NCBI RefSeq assembly: GCF_029784135.1
Contig: NC_073746.1
Location: 255,974,994-256,038,993, forward strand
Length of the DNA: 64,000 nt
DNA from: Toxorhynchites rutilus septentrionalis
Lineage: Eukaryota > Arthropoda > Insecta > Diptera > Culicidae
Direction of reading: 5' to 3'
Positions 22,455 to 31,264 of the stretch are shown piece after piece. The position numbers and the translations under genes are program-made. The notes beneath the pieces are model-generated. The model saw only the letters and a program-made list of their open reading frames with translations. It was not told the DNA's origin and made no database searches. Each line of letters begins with the position of its first letter. The first letter of the stretch is position 1.

Positions 22455-22680
22455 ATGTCCGGACATGGTAAAGGAGGAAAAGTGAAGGGAAAGGCAAAAT
22501 CCCGCTCGAACCGTGTTGATCTGGAGTTCCCCGCAAGGGTAGCTAGGCCGAGCGCGTTAGTACCAGTGCACCAGTCCACCTAGCCGGCGTTATATAGTTT
22601 CGGCCGCCGAAGTGAACGAGTTAGCTGGTAAAGCTGCTCGCGACGATAAGAAAACCCGCATTCGGAACAGAACACATTCG
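22455..22680 (+). pseudogene. Histone H2A pseudogene 1
   Basis: From the ATG at 22455 the N-terminal tail reads MSGHGKGGKVKGKAKSRSNR, then DLEFP, which is histone H2A with a few changes. The centre is compressed by deletions, then ELAGKAARDDKKTRI (22618-22665) is the alpha-3/docking region of H2A. The frame shifts several times and the C-terminal docking part is unrecognisable. Functional H2A has about 124 residues. A stem-loop-like ggcgcttttcagggcc lies at 22901-22916. Confidence 0.9.
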
Positions 22681-22900
22681 GTTCTGTGGACATCAAGACA
22701 ACAGGCAGTTGCAGCGAGTGGCGAGTGGCAAACGCAATCGCAAAACGGCATCAGGTAGCAGAAGAAAAAAGTTTGTTCTTTATACACACTGCTTTGGTGG
22801 CAAATCCAGAACAAGGCGGCATCGAGGGCGTTCGAAATGGTTTTTTTTTTCAAAACCACGAGTACTAAGTTTTCTAAATTGGAACCATTCCATAAAACAA

Positions 22901-22916
22901 GGCGCTTTTCAGGGCC
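22901..22916 (+). terminator. Degenerate histone 3' stem-loop
   Basis: ggcgcttttcagggcc keeps the TTTC loop and most of the stem of a histone mRNA 3' end, with one mismatched pair. It is 220 bp downstream of the recognisable H2A codons. Confidence 0.65.
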
Positions 22917-23097
22917 ATTAAACCTTCCAAAAAAGAGTTTAGGAAATACAGTTCAAAACAATATCCAAAATAATAATAAAACACAAATTGATTTTTTCAT
23001 AATTTGTTTGCCAGGATATGATGAGTATGTGAATTTGGCAGTTGTTCTGAGCGTATTGATTTTCACCAATTCTTAAATTGCTTCTAGATTGAAAGTA

Positions 23098-23324
23098 CAG
23101 TAATTTACACTTATCTCGACATTTAGCTAATTGGACGGACCAGTAATGCGACATATTTAGTTGGACATTTTTGTAAACATAGAGTTCGGGGTCCAAATTA
23201 TGACCCCACATTGAAGGTCGACACTGTACCACTGTCATCGCAAATGTTCAATTACAGGTTAAAATTACCTCCAATCCGATACTGAGTGGTGGTAATGCGA
23301 CGTGCCATTGAATGTAATTTACTG
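23098..23324. mobile_element. MITE family M1, copy 2, TA duplications
   Basis: Begins cagtaatttacac, ends tgtaatttactg, and is flanked by TA at 23096-23097 and 23325-23326. Internal phrases match copy 1 (13682-13940): ttcgggg(t/c)ccaaattatg, cgacactgtaccact and actgagtggtg. It lies inside the decayed H2A locus. Confidence 0.88.
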
Positions 23325-23326
23325 TA

Positions 23327-23520
23327 AAATATGTCACAAGCTGGATGGGAAGAAATTTTCCAACTGTGAAAGCTGTGGCGAGTGGCAAATGCAATCGCTA
23401 AACAGCAAGGTTTAGCCGAACAAGATGGGGATATCGAGTGATAACAAAACAATAAACTCTTTAGATTGAAGATAATTTTGTGATCCTGAAAAGGACCCTT
23501 TTTAGCCTGCATGTGAATCC
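23327..23520. repeat. Duplicated histone-locus flank, copy 1
   Basis: atgtcacaagctggatggga through aacaagatggggatatcgag is repeated almost exactly at 30441-30551. Both copies directly follow the right end of MITE M1. At 23482-23497 there is gatcctgaaaaggacc, a histone-type stem-loop in minus orientation. Confidence 0.7.
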
Positions 23521-24300
23521 AACGAGCGAACAAATCGTAATGAATGTATTTTCTTTCTTTCTTTGTTTTTAAGAGGCTTTAAACTTTGCAGTTCATTCGC
23601 CTCTAGCCCAGTGAAGAGCCACAATAAAACCAGCCCAGAGGGGACTGGCGAAAGGGAAACCAAACAAAATCACTCATCAGATCTGTTCACTCGACTCTCG
23701 GTTAAAGAAGAAGGTAGGAAGGGATCCTATGCTTCATAAGATATTTAATATATGCTGTAAAGAAAAGTAAAAATTTACTGATCCGAGGACCAAAGCATTA
23801 ACGAAGCACAAGTGACCTAGCGAAAGGCGTGTTCCAAAGCCAAAAAACAAAACGGCCCTTCTCAGGAGGATAGGAAGGAAAGGAGTGGAAAGGATTTGGG
23901 TGGGATTAGAGGAGTGGGAGGGGGTGGGAGTGGTATGGGAAGGAAAGAGGGGAGGAGTGGGTGTGGGGTGGGGTGAAATGAAATGAAATACAGTTTTAAT
24001 AGATAATAAAATATAGTGGTTTTGAATTTAATGGTATATAGTAGAGCTGAAAAATGGAGAGGTTTATTTAATGAATTTATCCTCCTTGGTGGGTGTGGCT
24101 GTAGGAATAGGAAGTTGATTAAAGTATAATGTAATGGATAGAAGATAGATGTGGGTATGAAAGTATATATTATATTATTTGTTATTTATTATTATTGAAT
24201 GCGTGTATATACATGTATGAATACCTTCCTTCCGACCCGTACATACATGTGTATACACACATAAACACGCATACATGACTGTGAAGTGGCGAACTTTAAT
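23521..24300. other. Probable 3' UTR of the I-clade element plus repeat DNA
   Basis: No gene. At about 23570-23605 (minus) lies the phrase gctagaggcgaatgaactg, which also occurs at 44683 and 55348. At 23880-23990 there is a purine-rich (ggagtggg)-type stretch. The exact 3' end of the I-clade element is not resolved; the TTATTTATTATTATT stretch near 24180 may be its TAA-rich tail. Confidence 0.4.
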
Positions 24301-24331
24301 AAGCAATTTCCAAGGTATTTAGTATTTCGGT

Positions 24332-27300
24332 TTAGATTTTACCAAAGAAGTCGGTTTCTTTCAGAAACGCAATTAAATTGGTTTCTTGGGTCTCGTCTCT
24401 ACTGAGGATATCTCGGAGACTCTGACCTATGTTGTGTCGGGCTCGAGCATCTTTGGTATGTTGACATTCAAGTAAAAGATGGCTAACGGAAACCGGAGCT
24501 TCGTTGCAAGCACATTGGGGTTTTTCGGCTCTGCAGAACAAGTGTGAGTGGGTGAAGTTAGTGTGCCCAATTCGAAGACGGGTAAGGACTTGCCTTTCCC
24601 TACTATTGAGGCGGTCATCCCAAGGGAGAGTGGAATTTTTAATTTTATGAAGATGAGTGGGACGGCTGTTTATCCAGCCTATGTCCCAGCTTTCACGGAC
24701 TTGCTGTTTTACCCAGCGGATAATGTCAGATGGAGGACAGGGCATGTCTGGGGGATCTATTTTGCTGCCCTTGCCGGCCAGTATGTCGGCGGCTGTGTTT
24801 CCGCGGATTCCTGAGTGACCAGGAACCCAGCAGAAGGAGATGTTTTTATTTGAAGCAGCCTCTTCTGTTTGCTTAATCCATGGGTGTTTGCTGTTTCCAC
24901 TTAGAAGATCGTGGAGACAGCTAGCTGAGTCTGAGAATATTGTGGTAGGAAGAAACTCATGGGTGCATTCTTGGGTAGCTATTAAAAGGGCGAAAGCTTC
25001 CGCACTGAAGATGGAGCATTGCGGTGGAAGAGAAAAGCTACCAGTGTATCTACTCTCAAAGATTCCACATCCAACTCCATCGGCACTGACTGAACCATCT
25101 GTGTATACCTGGTGGTTGATTTGAAAATTGGATGCAACGAGGTTATTGAAGCAGGCTTTGACTTTTGGAGAAGGGTCTCCCGCTCGAACTGCCTTGAGAA
25201 GTTCAAGGTTAATGTTCGGCGGTTTGACGTTCCAATTTCTTCCCGTCGCAGATGAACGTTCACATATATCGGGAAGATCTTTGTTCGTGAGATTTTTGAA
25301 CCATGTTTTAGCTCTATGTATTAATGGGACATTGTGGTCGCTTTCGGGGAGTGACAAGTGACGGATGGCTTTATTGGTGATGGCTTTTGTTACCAGGTGG
25401 GTGAAGGGAAGTTGCCCACTTTCTGCCATTACAGCAAGAGTAGGACTGGTGGGAAAAGCGCCAATTGCGAGCCTAATTGCTTTATTGTAAATTGGTTGAA
25501 TGGTGTTTAACACCCTGTCCCCTCCACGGCTGAAGGTGCCTATTCCGTAAAGGATTTGTGGGACCAACCAAACATTTACAACATTTAGCAGCGTCTTTCT
25601 ATGGCCAGAGGCTAGGTTGCCTGCGATAGCCTTGATGATGTTCAATTTCTTTCTGGTGGCTATTTTGGTCTTTTGGGAATGTGATAGGAAGTTGAGTTTC
25701 TTGTCGAAAGTAACCCCTAGTATTTTCAATGTCCTCATTGTAGGGATCGGGATTTTGTTGAGCTGAAGATAGGTTCTCCTTCTGAGAGCTTTTCCGATAT
25801 GTATGTGTTTGGATTTCTCCGGGGAAATTTTAAAACCTGTTTTTAGAGCCCAGTTTTGGATGGAGTCTAAGGTTTTTTGAAGCCTCTTTCTCTGAATTAA
25901 GCCGAAGCAGCTCGTAGAGATAAGAGTGATGTCATCTGCATAGACTATGACCTTTATATGGTCCGGGATAATCTCGAATAGAGATTGCATGGCAATGTTG
26001 AAGAGGGTTGGTGAAAGTGCTGAGCCTTGTGGGAAGCCGTTTTCTGGGATTTTTAGAGAAGATTGGTGGTTGTTAATAACGGTTTTGAAAGACCGGTTTT
26101 CTAGAAAACTTTTAACGAAGAGACCTAATCTCCCACGAATCCCCGAGTCGAAAAGGCTTTTCAGCACTGGGTACCTCCATGCCCGATCGAAGGCCTTGGA
26201 TAAATCCAGGGAAACAATATCAATGTGGTGTAATTTTTCAGTTGCGTCGTCTAGGATTTTTTCGATTGCTACAAGGCAATCTTCTGTACCTTTTCCCGCA
26301 CGGAAGGCGAATTGTCTGGGATCAATCAGCTTATTTGACTCTAGAAAAGTCGTTAAGCGTCGATTGACCATTTTTTCCAAGACTTTCCCAACACAACTTA
26401 TGAGAGTGATGGGGCGGAAATTGTCAAGAAGATGGTTGTTCATGTCTGGTTTCGGGATACAGATCATTAAACCCTCTTTCCAGCAACTGGGGAGGGTTCC
26501 ACTGTCCCAGACTTTGTTGAGGAGCTTCAGAAGTGCTTTTTTCCCGAGATGGGGTAGATTCTTAAGCATAGGGTAGCTGATGTCATCGGGTCCTGTGGAT
26601 CCTTGTTTGACTTTGTTCAGTACCCAATCGAGCTCTTTGAGGGAGAGGTTTTTGTTGAAGTCAAATTCCACATCGGTATGAAAATCGATGGGAATTCTTT
26701 CGCATTCCGTTTTGTGGGTTAGAAAGGTTTGGTCGTAGTTTTGATTGGAGGAGGCGGAAGCAAAGAAATCTCCAAACGCCTCGGCGATGATTTTCCGGTC
26801 ATTGGTGTATTGACCGTTAATTAGAAGATTATATTCTTTGCTTCTTTTCTTTCCATGAAGCCTGCCAATCTTACTCCATAACTCCTTTGTTGACGCGTTG
26901 GGATTAATTTCGCTGACGAATTTAACCCAACTGTTGTGCTTGGCTGTGTTGATAGCAGTCTTAGCTTCTTTGCGAGCCCTTTGGAACTCTGCAAGCAGAG
27001 TGGGTCTCAGTGGGCTTTCCGGATGGGCCTTTCTTAATTTGCGTAGGGCCTTACGTCGACCTTTGATCGCTGCCTTCAGCTCAGGTGACCACCATGGGAC
27101 ACATTTCCTGCCAGGGATGCCACTGGTTCTGGGGATGTGCACCATTGCAACTTCTAGGACAACTTTGGAGAATTCCTCGGCTGTCCAATCTCGTTTAGCG
27201 GAGAGGCGGTTTTCAATGTCAGACTGATAGCCAGCCCAGTCAGCGTATTCAAATTTCCATCTTGGCCTTGTTGAAAACTCTGGAGAAGTTTGGCCAAAGG

Positions 27301-27886
27301 AAGTGAAGATTGGAAAATGATCGCTTCCGCAAGTATCATCGTGGATGTTCCAAGAAAGTTTTGAAGATAGTTTGTCTGATACTATAGTGAGATCGATGGC
27401 TGAAGTAGTACCAGAATAATGGATTCTGGTGTGTTGGCCGTTGTTAAGAAGGAGAAGAGAATGGTCGGATATGAAATCCTCAATGATGGATCCTTTTCGA
27501 TCGAGGTATGCACCTCCCCAGGCGTATGAGTGGGCGTTGAAATCACCCATAAGCATGATTGGGGCGGGAAGTTGGGCGAACAGATGGTCCAGTTGGCCGC
27601 GTAGAGTGTTCGGATCGGAATCATTAGTGATGTAGATGCTAACGACGGTGATTGGAAAGGGGTGTTTAATGCGCACTACCACTGCCTGAAGATCAGTGGT
27701 AATGGGAAGAAGATCATGTGGAGTGCCATCTTTGATTGCGATTGCAACTCCGTTTTTTGAGGGGTTGGGACCCTCTTTGAAGTATGTGATGAACTTTGGA
27801 ATGAAATTTTTATCGAAGTTGTTTGGTGTCATAGTTTCCTGAAGGGCTATGACTGTAGGATTGGAGCTCGAAATAAGCATTTTCAA
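24332..27886 (-). CDS. ORF2: endonuclease, reverse transcriptase, RNase H
   Basis: About 1184 residues or slightly more. An APE-type endonuclease comes first: LQET near residue 16, LMGDFNAHSYAWGG, and GSDHFPIF near residue 190. Reverse transcriptase follows, with SLDLSKAFDRAW, NGFPQGSALSP and the YADD catalytic box near residue 647. RNase H then has VYTDGSVSADGVGCGIF (about residue 926), IFSDSASCL and WVPGHSGIRGNTAAD. A Cys/His cluster (CRAEKPQCACNEAP, HLLLECQH) ends it. The protein nicks target DNA and copies the element RNA at the nick. The open frame continues upstream of the first ATG (27878-27880) to about 27975, and endonuclease residues (QWNIRSIRQNILEL) lie in that ATG-less part, so the start codon is uncertain. 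Confidence 0.92.
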   Translation of the reverse strand: MKMLISSSNPTVIALQETMTPNNFDKNFIPKFITYFKEGPNPSKNGVAIAIKDGTPHDLLPITTDLQAVVVRIKHPFPITVVSIYITNDSDPNTLRGQLDHLFAQLPAPIMLMGDFNAHSYAWGGAYLDRKGSIIEDFISDHSLLLLNNGQHTRIHYSGTTSAIDLTIVSDKLSSKLSWNIHDDTCGSDHFPIFTSFGQTSPEFSTRPRWKFEYADWAGYQSDIENRLSAKRDWTAEEFSKVVLEVAMVHIPRTSGIPGRKCVPWWSPELKAAIKGRRKALRKLRKAHPESPLRPTLLAEFQRARKEAKTAINTAKHNSWVKFVSEINPNASTKELWSKIGRLHGKKRSKEYNLLINGQYTNDRKIIAEAFGDFFASASSNQNYDQTFLTHKTECERIPIDFHTDVEFDFNKNLSLKELDWVLNKVKQGSTGPDDISYPMLKNLPHLGKKALLKLLNKVWDSGTLPSCWKEGLMICIPKPDMNNHLLDNFRPITLISCVGKVLEKMVNRRLTTFLESNKLIDPRQFAFRAGKGTEDCLVAIEKILDDATEKLHHIDIVSLDLSKAFDRAWRYPVLKSLFDSGIRGRLGLFVKSFLENRSFKTVINNHQSSLKIPENGFPQGSALSPTLFNIAMQSLFEIIPDHIKVIVYADDITLISTSCFGLIQRKRLQKTLDSIQNWALKTGFKISPEKSKHIHIGKALRRRTYLQLNKIPIPTMRTLKILGVTFDKKLNFLSHSQKTKIATRKKLNIIKAIAGNLASGHRKTLLNVVNVWLVPQILYGIGTFSRGGDRVLNTIQPIYNKAIRLAIGAFPTSPTLAVMAESGQLPFTHLVTKAITNKAIRHLSLPESDHNVPLIHRAKTWFKNLTNKDLPDICERSSATGRNWNVKPPNINLELLKAVRAGDPSPKVKACFNNLVASNFQINHQVYTDGSVSADGVGCGIFESRYTGSFSLPPQCSIFSAEAFALLIATQECTHEFLPTTIFSDSASCLHDLLSGNSKHPWIKQTEEAASNKNISFCWVPGHSGIRGNTAADILAGKGSKIDPPDMPCPPSDIIRWVKQQVRESWDIGWINSRPTHLHKIKNSTLPWDDRLNSRERQVLTRLRIGHTNFTHSHLFCRAEKPQCACNEAPVSVSHLLLECQHTKDARARHNIGQSLRDILSRDETQETNLIAFLKETDFFGKI

Positions 27887-28020
27887 TTCTAAAATATTTT
27901 GTCGGATACTTCTGATATTCCATTGTATCCCGAATTTCTGTATTGGAGTGAATGTGTTAGAGTGATTTAACTCTAATTCCTAAGTCTTAGTTGTGTTGTG
28001 TTTGGACTATCCAAAGAGGA

Positions 28021-29394
28021 TTAGTTCGATTGTCCTTTACCTTTGGAAAGGGAAGCTTTCTTCGGGGTGTTGTTGTTCTTGTTTGGTGTGGAGGTATTTG
28101 GGGTGTTTGTTGTGTGTGTGTTGTTGTTTTTTGATGTATGTACGTTGTTGTTGTTGTTGCTGTTTTTTGTTATGGTTGTGTTGTTGTTATTCGTTGGTGT
28201 TGTGGTTCTTTGTTCATTTTTTGTTCTTTTTCTTTCTTTATTGATTTGGGTTTCATCTTCAGATTTTTGTTCTGATTCTGAAGATGATTCTTTATTTATT
28301 TTCCTTTTGTTTTTTTTCGGGGCTTCGGATGTATCCATTGAAATTACCGATTCGCTATCTGATTCGGTTGTCGAACTTTCGGTAGACGATTCGGTCATGG
28401 TTGTGTCCATAACTGAGGGAGTGCTTTCGCGACTAGAAGCGGCCGAAGCGGCCGAGGCGCAGCTGCATTTGCACTTGCAGCCGGCCATTGGTGCCCGAAT
28501 TTTGTTAATTCTATCTTGTAAAACGCTTGAAAAGGTTGGACCATTGTTTTGGGTGAGTAGATTCTTGGCTTCTCTGTAAGAGATTCCTCGATCTATTCTT
28601 GTCCTAGTTATTTCGTTTTCTTCAAGCCATTTAGGACACTTCCTACTAGAAGAGGAGTGGTTTCCTTGGCAATTGATGCAAAGTGCTGGAGAGTTGCACA
28701 TCTTAGAATCGAAGTCTTTGGGATGTTCTTTGCTGCAGTTTCTGCATAGCGGGTCCTCGCGCTTGCATCTTTTGCTGATGTGCCCAAAATTAAAACATTT
28801 GAAGCACTGCATGGGGTTCGGATAGTAGTTCCGAGTCCCAGCGCGAATGAAGCCAAAATATATGAATTCGGGAACAACGGTTCCGCGAATTGTGAGGATT
28901 AGTGTTGGTGTAGGAATAATGGATTCTCCGTCTTTTCTGGTTATGCGCTTAACGTCGATCACTTTCTGATCGGAAAGCTCTTTCGCTAGTTCTTCGTTTT
29001 TAAAATCGATTACATCTCTACATGTTACAACGTATTTGCGTTGGTTCAAAGTTGGGTGGAAGATCACCTCTACAGGGGTGTTGTCTATTAGTTTAGTAAT
29101 AGAAAGCAACTTACCGACAACATCCTCGTCCCTAGTTGTCAAGATGTATTGCAGTTTCTTCTTTTCATCGCGCTGTGGTTTTGCGCTGTTGAAATCTTTT
29201 GCAACTGCATTGATGGTTTTGCTCACGGTGAAGGGGTTCGTTGGAAGCACCTTATCTCCTGTCGCTCTGAGAAGCAGTATTTGAAGGTTGCCATTTGAGG
29301 GGTCCGCCCATAGTGGAGCGGTGGCTTCGGTAGGCCTGCCCTCGTAGAAGTTTGTAGCCCGGCCTCCCGGAGGCCCGGAGCTACTAGAAGCCAT
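28021..29394 (-). CDS. ORF1: nucleic-acid-binding Gag-like protein, three zinc knuckles
   Basis: 457 residues. The N-terminal half resembles the ORF1 proteins of I- and jockey-type elements. Three Cys/His knuckles follow: CFKCFNFGHISKRC (residues 197-210), CRNCSKEH...C (217-233) and CINCQGNHSSSSRKC (239-253). The C-terminus is low complexity: acidic/Ser-rich, then Asn/Thr-rich and basic. Such proteins coat the element RNA and take part in forming the particle that reaches chromatin. The start is the ATG at 29392-29394. The plus-strand Cys-rich frame across 28043-28579 is only the complement of the Asn/Thr repeats. Confidence 0.9.
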   Translation of the reverse strand: MASSSSGPPGGRATNFYEGRPTEATAPLWADPSNGNLQILLLRATGDKVLPTNPFTVSKTINAVAKDFNSAKPQRDEKKKLQYILTTRDEDVVGKLLSITKLIDNTPVEVIFHPTLNQRKYVVTCRDVIDFKNEELAKELSDQKVIDVKRITRKDGESIIPTPTLILTIRGTVVPEFIYFGFIRAGTRNYYPNPMQCFKCFNFGHISKRCKREDPLCRNCSKEHPKDFDSKMCNSPALCINCQGNHSSSSRKCPKWLEENEITRTRIDRGISYREAKNLLTQNNGPTFSSVLQDRINKIRAPMAGCKCKCSCASAASAASSRESTPSVMDTTMTESSTESSTTESDSESVISMDTSEAPKKNKRKINKESSSESEQKSEDETQINKERKRTKNEQRTTTPTNNNNTTITKNSNNNNNVHTSKNNNTHTTNTPNTSTPNKNNNTPKKASLSKGKGQSN

Positions 29395-30116
29395 GCTTCT
29401 GCTTGACTATATCACTGATATAGTGTGATACTCACAAAAAAATTCCTTACTGAGGGATCTTCACTAGTGGGATATGTACCCGAAAGTTCACTTTGTTCCG
29501 GTAAAGCACTTTAAAACCACCAATTGACGCGAATCACTATAAAAAATCACTTGTTGTGATAATTGTTTCAGCCACTTCACTGTCTGTATGCGTGTTTAAA
29601 TTCTTTTTAAATATATTTTTTATTTTAGCAACACTACAGTTGAACTGCCAACACTGCCAGAAAAAGGGGCGTGGCGTCTATGACGCCGAAAAGCGCGCGC
29701 TTTTCCGGTTTGCCGGCAAGCGCCCGCTCTCCACAGTCGACGCGAGCTGTTGCTTTCTTCCACTCTTCTTCTGCTGCCACTTAAAAAATAATTAAAATTA
29801 ACTCCTTCGGAATCGCCAGGGGGAGACGTCCTAGTCCGCTGTCCAAAACGCCAAACTGCCGAGCTGAAAGAAAAATCGACCTTCTCGGTCGGAGGTTAAA
29901 ATCAGTATGATGAATGTATTTTTTTGCCATCGCTCCCTTTTAACTCTCATTCGTTCGTCTCGTTGGACTCGCCCCTCTGGCTGAGTCTGCCGATTTGTCT
30001 CTATCCTGTGAGTGTGTACCGCTAGAGTATAAAACACGCGGACCCCAAATAAATATCTTATTTTCTTTCAAACCGTAAACCCGTGTGGTTGTACGGCATC
30101 GGCATCGTGGACGTAA

Positions 30117-30350
30117 CAAAGGAGGACAAGTTAAGGGAAAGGCAAAGTCTCACTCGAACCGTGCAAGTCTCCAGTTCCCTGTTGGTCGCATTCACTGATT
30201 GCTCCGCAAGGGTAACTAGGCCGAACGGATTGGTGCCGGAGCACCAGTATACCTAACAGCGATTATAGAGTTTCGGCCGTTGGAGTGCTCGAGTTGGCTT
30301 GCAAAGCTGCTCACGACAATCAGAAAACCCGCATCAAGAACAGAGCAGCT
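30117..30350 (+). pseudogene. Histone H2A pseudogene 2
   Basis: [20 protein letters not shown], then PVGRIH, a stop, LLRKGN, a stop, AERIGAGAPVYLTAI: this is H2A with two in-frame stops. Further on, in another frame, VLELACKAAHDNQKTRIK is the next H2A segment. It keeps more of the H2A middle than pseudogene 1, which has a deletion there. A good stem-loop follows at 30575-30590. A TATA-like tagagtataaaacacg at about 30023 may be the old promoter. Confidence 0.92.
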
Positions 30351-30405
30351 TCGGTTCGGCGCTCATCAAGGCAACAATTAGTTTCAGTGAGTGGCAAAGT
30401 GTTTC

Positions 30406-30551
30406 TCCGGCACGTCGCATCAAATGTAATTTACTAAACAACATGTCACAAGCTGGATGGGAAGAAATATTCCAACTGTGAAAGCTGTGGCGAGTGGCAA
30501 ACGCAATAGCTAAACAGGAAGGTTTAACCGAACAAGATGGGAATATCGAGT
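30406..30551 (+). repeat. MITE M1 end plus duplicated histone-locus flank, copy 2
   Basis: 30406-30432 (gcacgtcgcatcaaatgtaa, then tttact) is the right end of MITE M1. About 10 bp later comes atgtcacaagctggatggga, the same junction as at 23325-23345. The two loci therefore share an insertion point and were one locus when M1 inserted. Confidence 0.75.
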
Positions 30552-30574
30552 GATAAAAAAAACACAACACCAAA

Positions 30575-30590
30575 GGTTCTTTTCAGAACC
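30575..30590 (+). terminator. Histone 3' stem-loop (H2A pseudogene 2)
   Basis: ggttcttttcagaacc: a perfect 6-bp stem with the TTTC loop of replication-dependent histone mRNAs. Confidence 0.85.
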
Positions 30591-30894
30591 ATCAACATAT
30601 TCATGAAGAATAAACAGTAAACTAATCCATTTTTAAGGTAGATAGGTAGGTATTCACGTAGGAGAAGAAAATAAAACAATATATTTAAAATATATATTTA
30701 ACAAAAGCTGTCCCCTTTGTATAGTCCTACGTCACTCCGGTTATGTCCCCGACATTACCCACCCGTCTTTTTTTGTTAGGGTCACTATTTTCATTTTAGG
30801 ATGGTCCGAAAATTGATTTTTTCAATTTTTTTTTGATTTTTTAAGCGTTTGGTTTTTAATTAACAGAGATTTAAAATCACCGTACAATAGCGAT

Positions 30895-31110
30895 CACAAT
30901 TGTCAGCAACATTGGTCTCATCTCACACCGCACCAAACAATACATTTTTCGGGATGCATTGGCAGCTCTCGTATTATTTGTGTCTGCTCATGTGATCAAA
31001 TACAACAATTTTGTTCATCAACGTATCCGTCGAACCAAAAATGTGATTCATCGCTGAAGCATTTTTAACAGAGCATTGATATTTATAACAAAATTCAATT
31101 ATTTGTAAAG
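30895..31110 (-). pseudogene. IS630/mariner-like transposase fragment
   Basis: Minus-strand phrases in two frames, NHIFGSTDTLMNKIVVFDHM and ESCQCIPKNVLFG, followed by DETNVADNCD, resemble the middle of mariner-like transposases in which a DE-S/A-HFW box precedes a YVN/D-KQN segment and an MHP-KCIVW segment. It is heavily decayed and no ends are found. The family call is tentative. Confidence 0.45.
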
Positions 31111-31264
31111 TTGTTCTGGACCCGGCTTTAAAAACAAATGCACTTAAGCCGTCGATTTGGCCAGAAGGAATTTTGTTCCGCGAATTCGAAGAGTTCTCCG
31201 CCAAGAGTTCTCCGTCAATCTCCCGTCATAAACCTGACACCAACATCTGTCACACCGCCGGAAA

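Larger units (their letters stand above)
24300..29570 (-). mobile_element. I-clade non-LTR retrotransposon, both ORFs open
   Basis: A long, well preserved LINE on the minus strand. It has a 5' UTR (about 29395-29570), ORF1 with zinc knuckles (28021-29394), a gap of about 40 bp, then a 1184-codon ORF2 with endonuclease, reverse transcriptase and RNase H. This domain order fits the I clade (mosquito members are called MosquI; whether this is one needs a search). Neither frame carries a stop or shift, so it is much younger than the other LINE fragments here. It lies between two H2A pseudogene loci. The outer borders are approximate. Confidence 0.9.

Noticed and set aside
24548..27635. Plus-strand open frames of up to 209 codons
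   Set aside because: They are antisense to the 1184-codon ORF2, whose domains are unmistakable.
28043..28579. A Cys/Leu/Phe-rich, membrane-like plus-strand protein
   Set aside because: It is the reverse complement of the Asn/Thr/Ser-rich end of ORF1.
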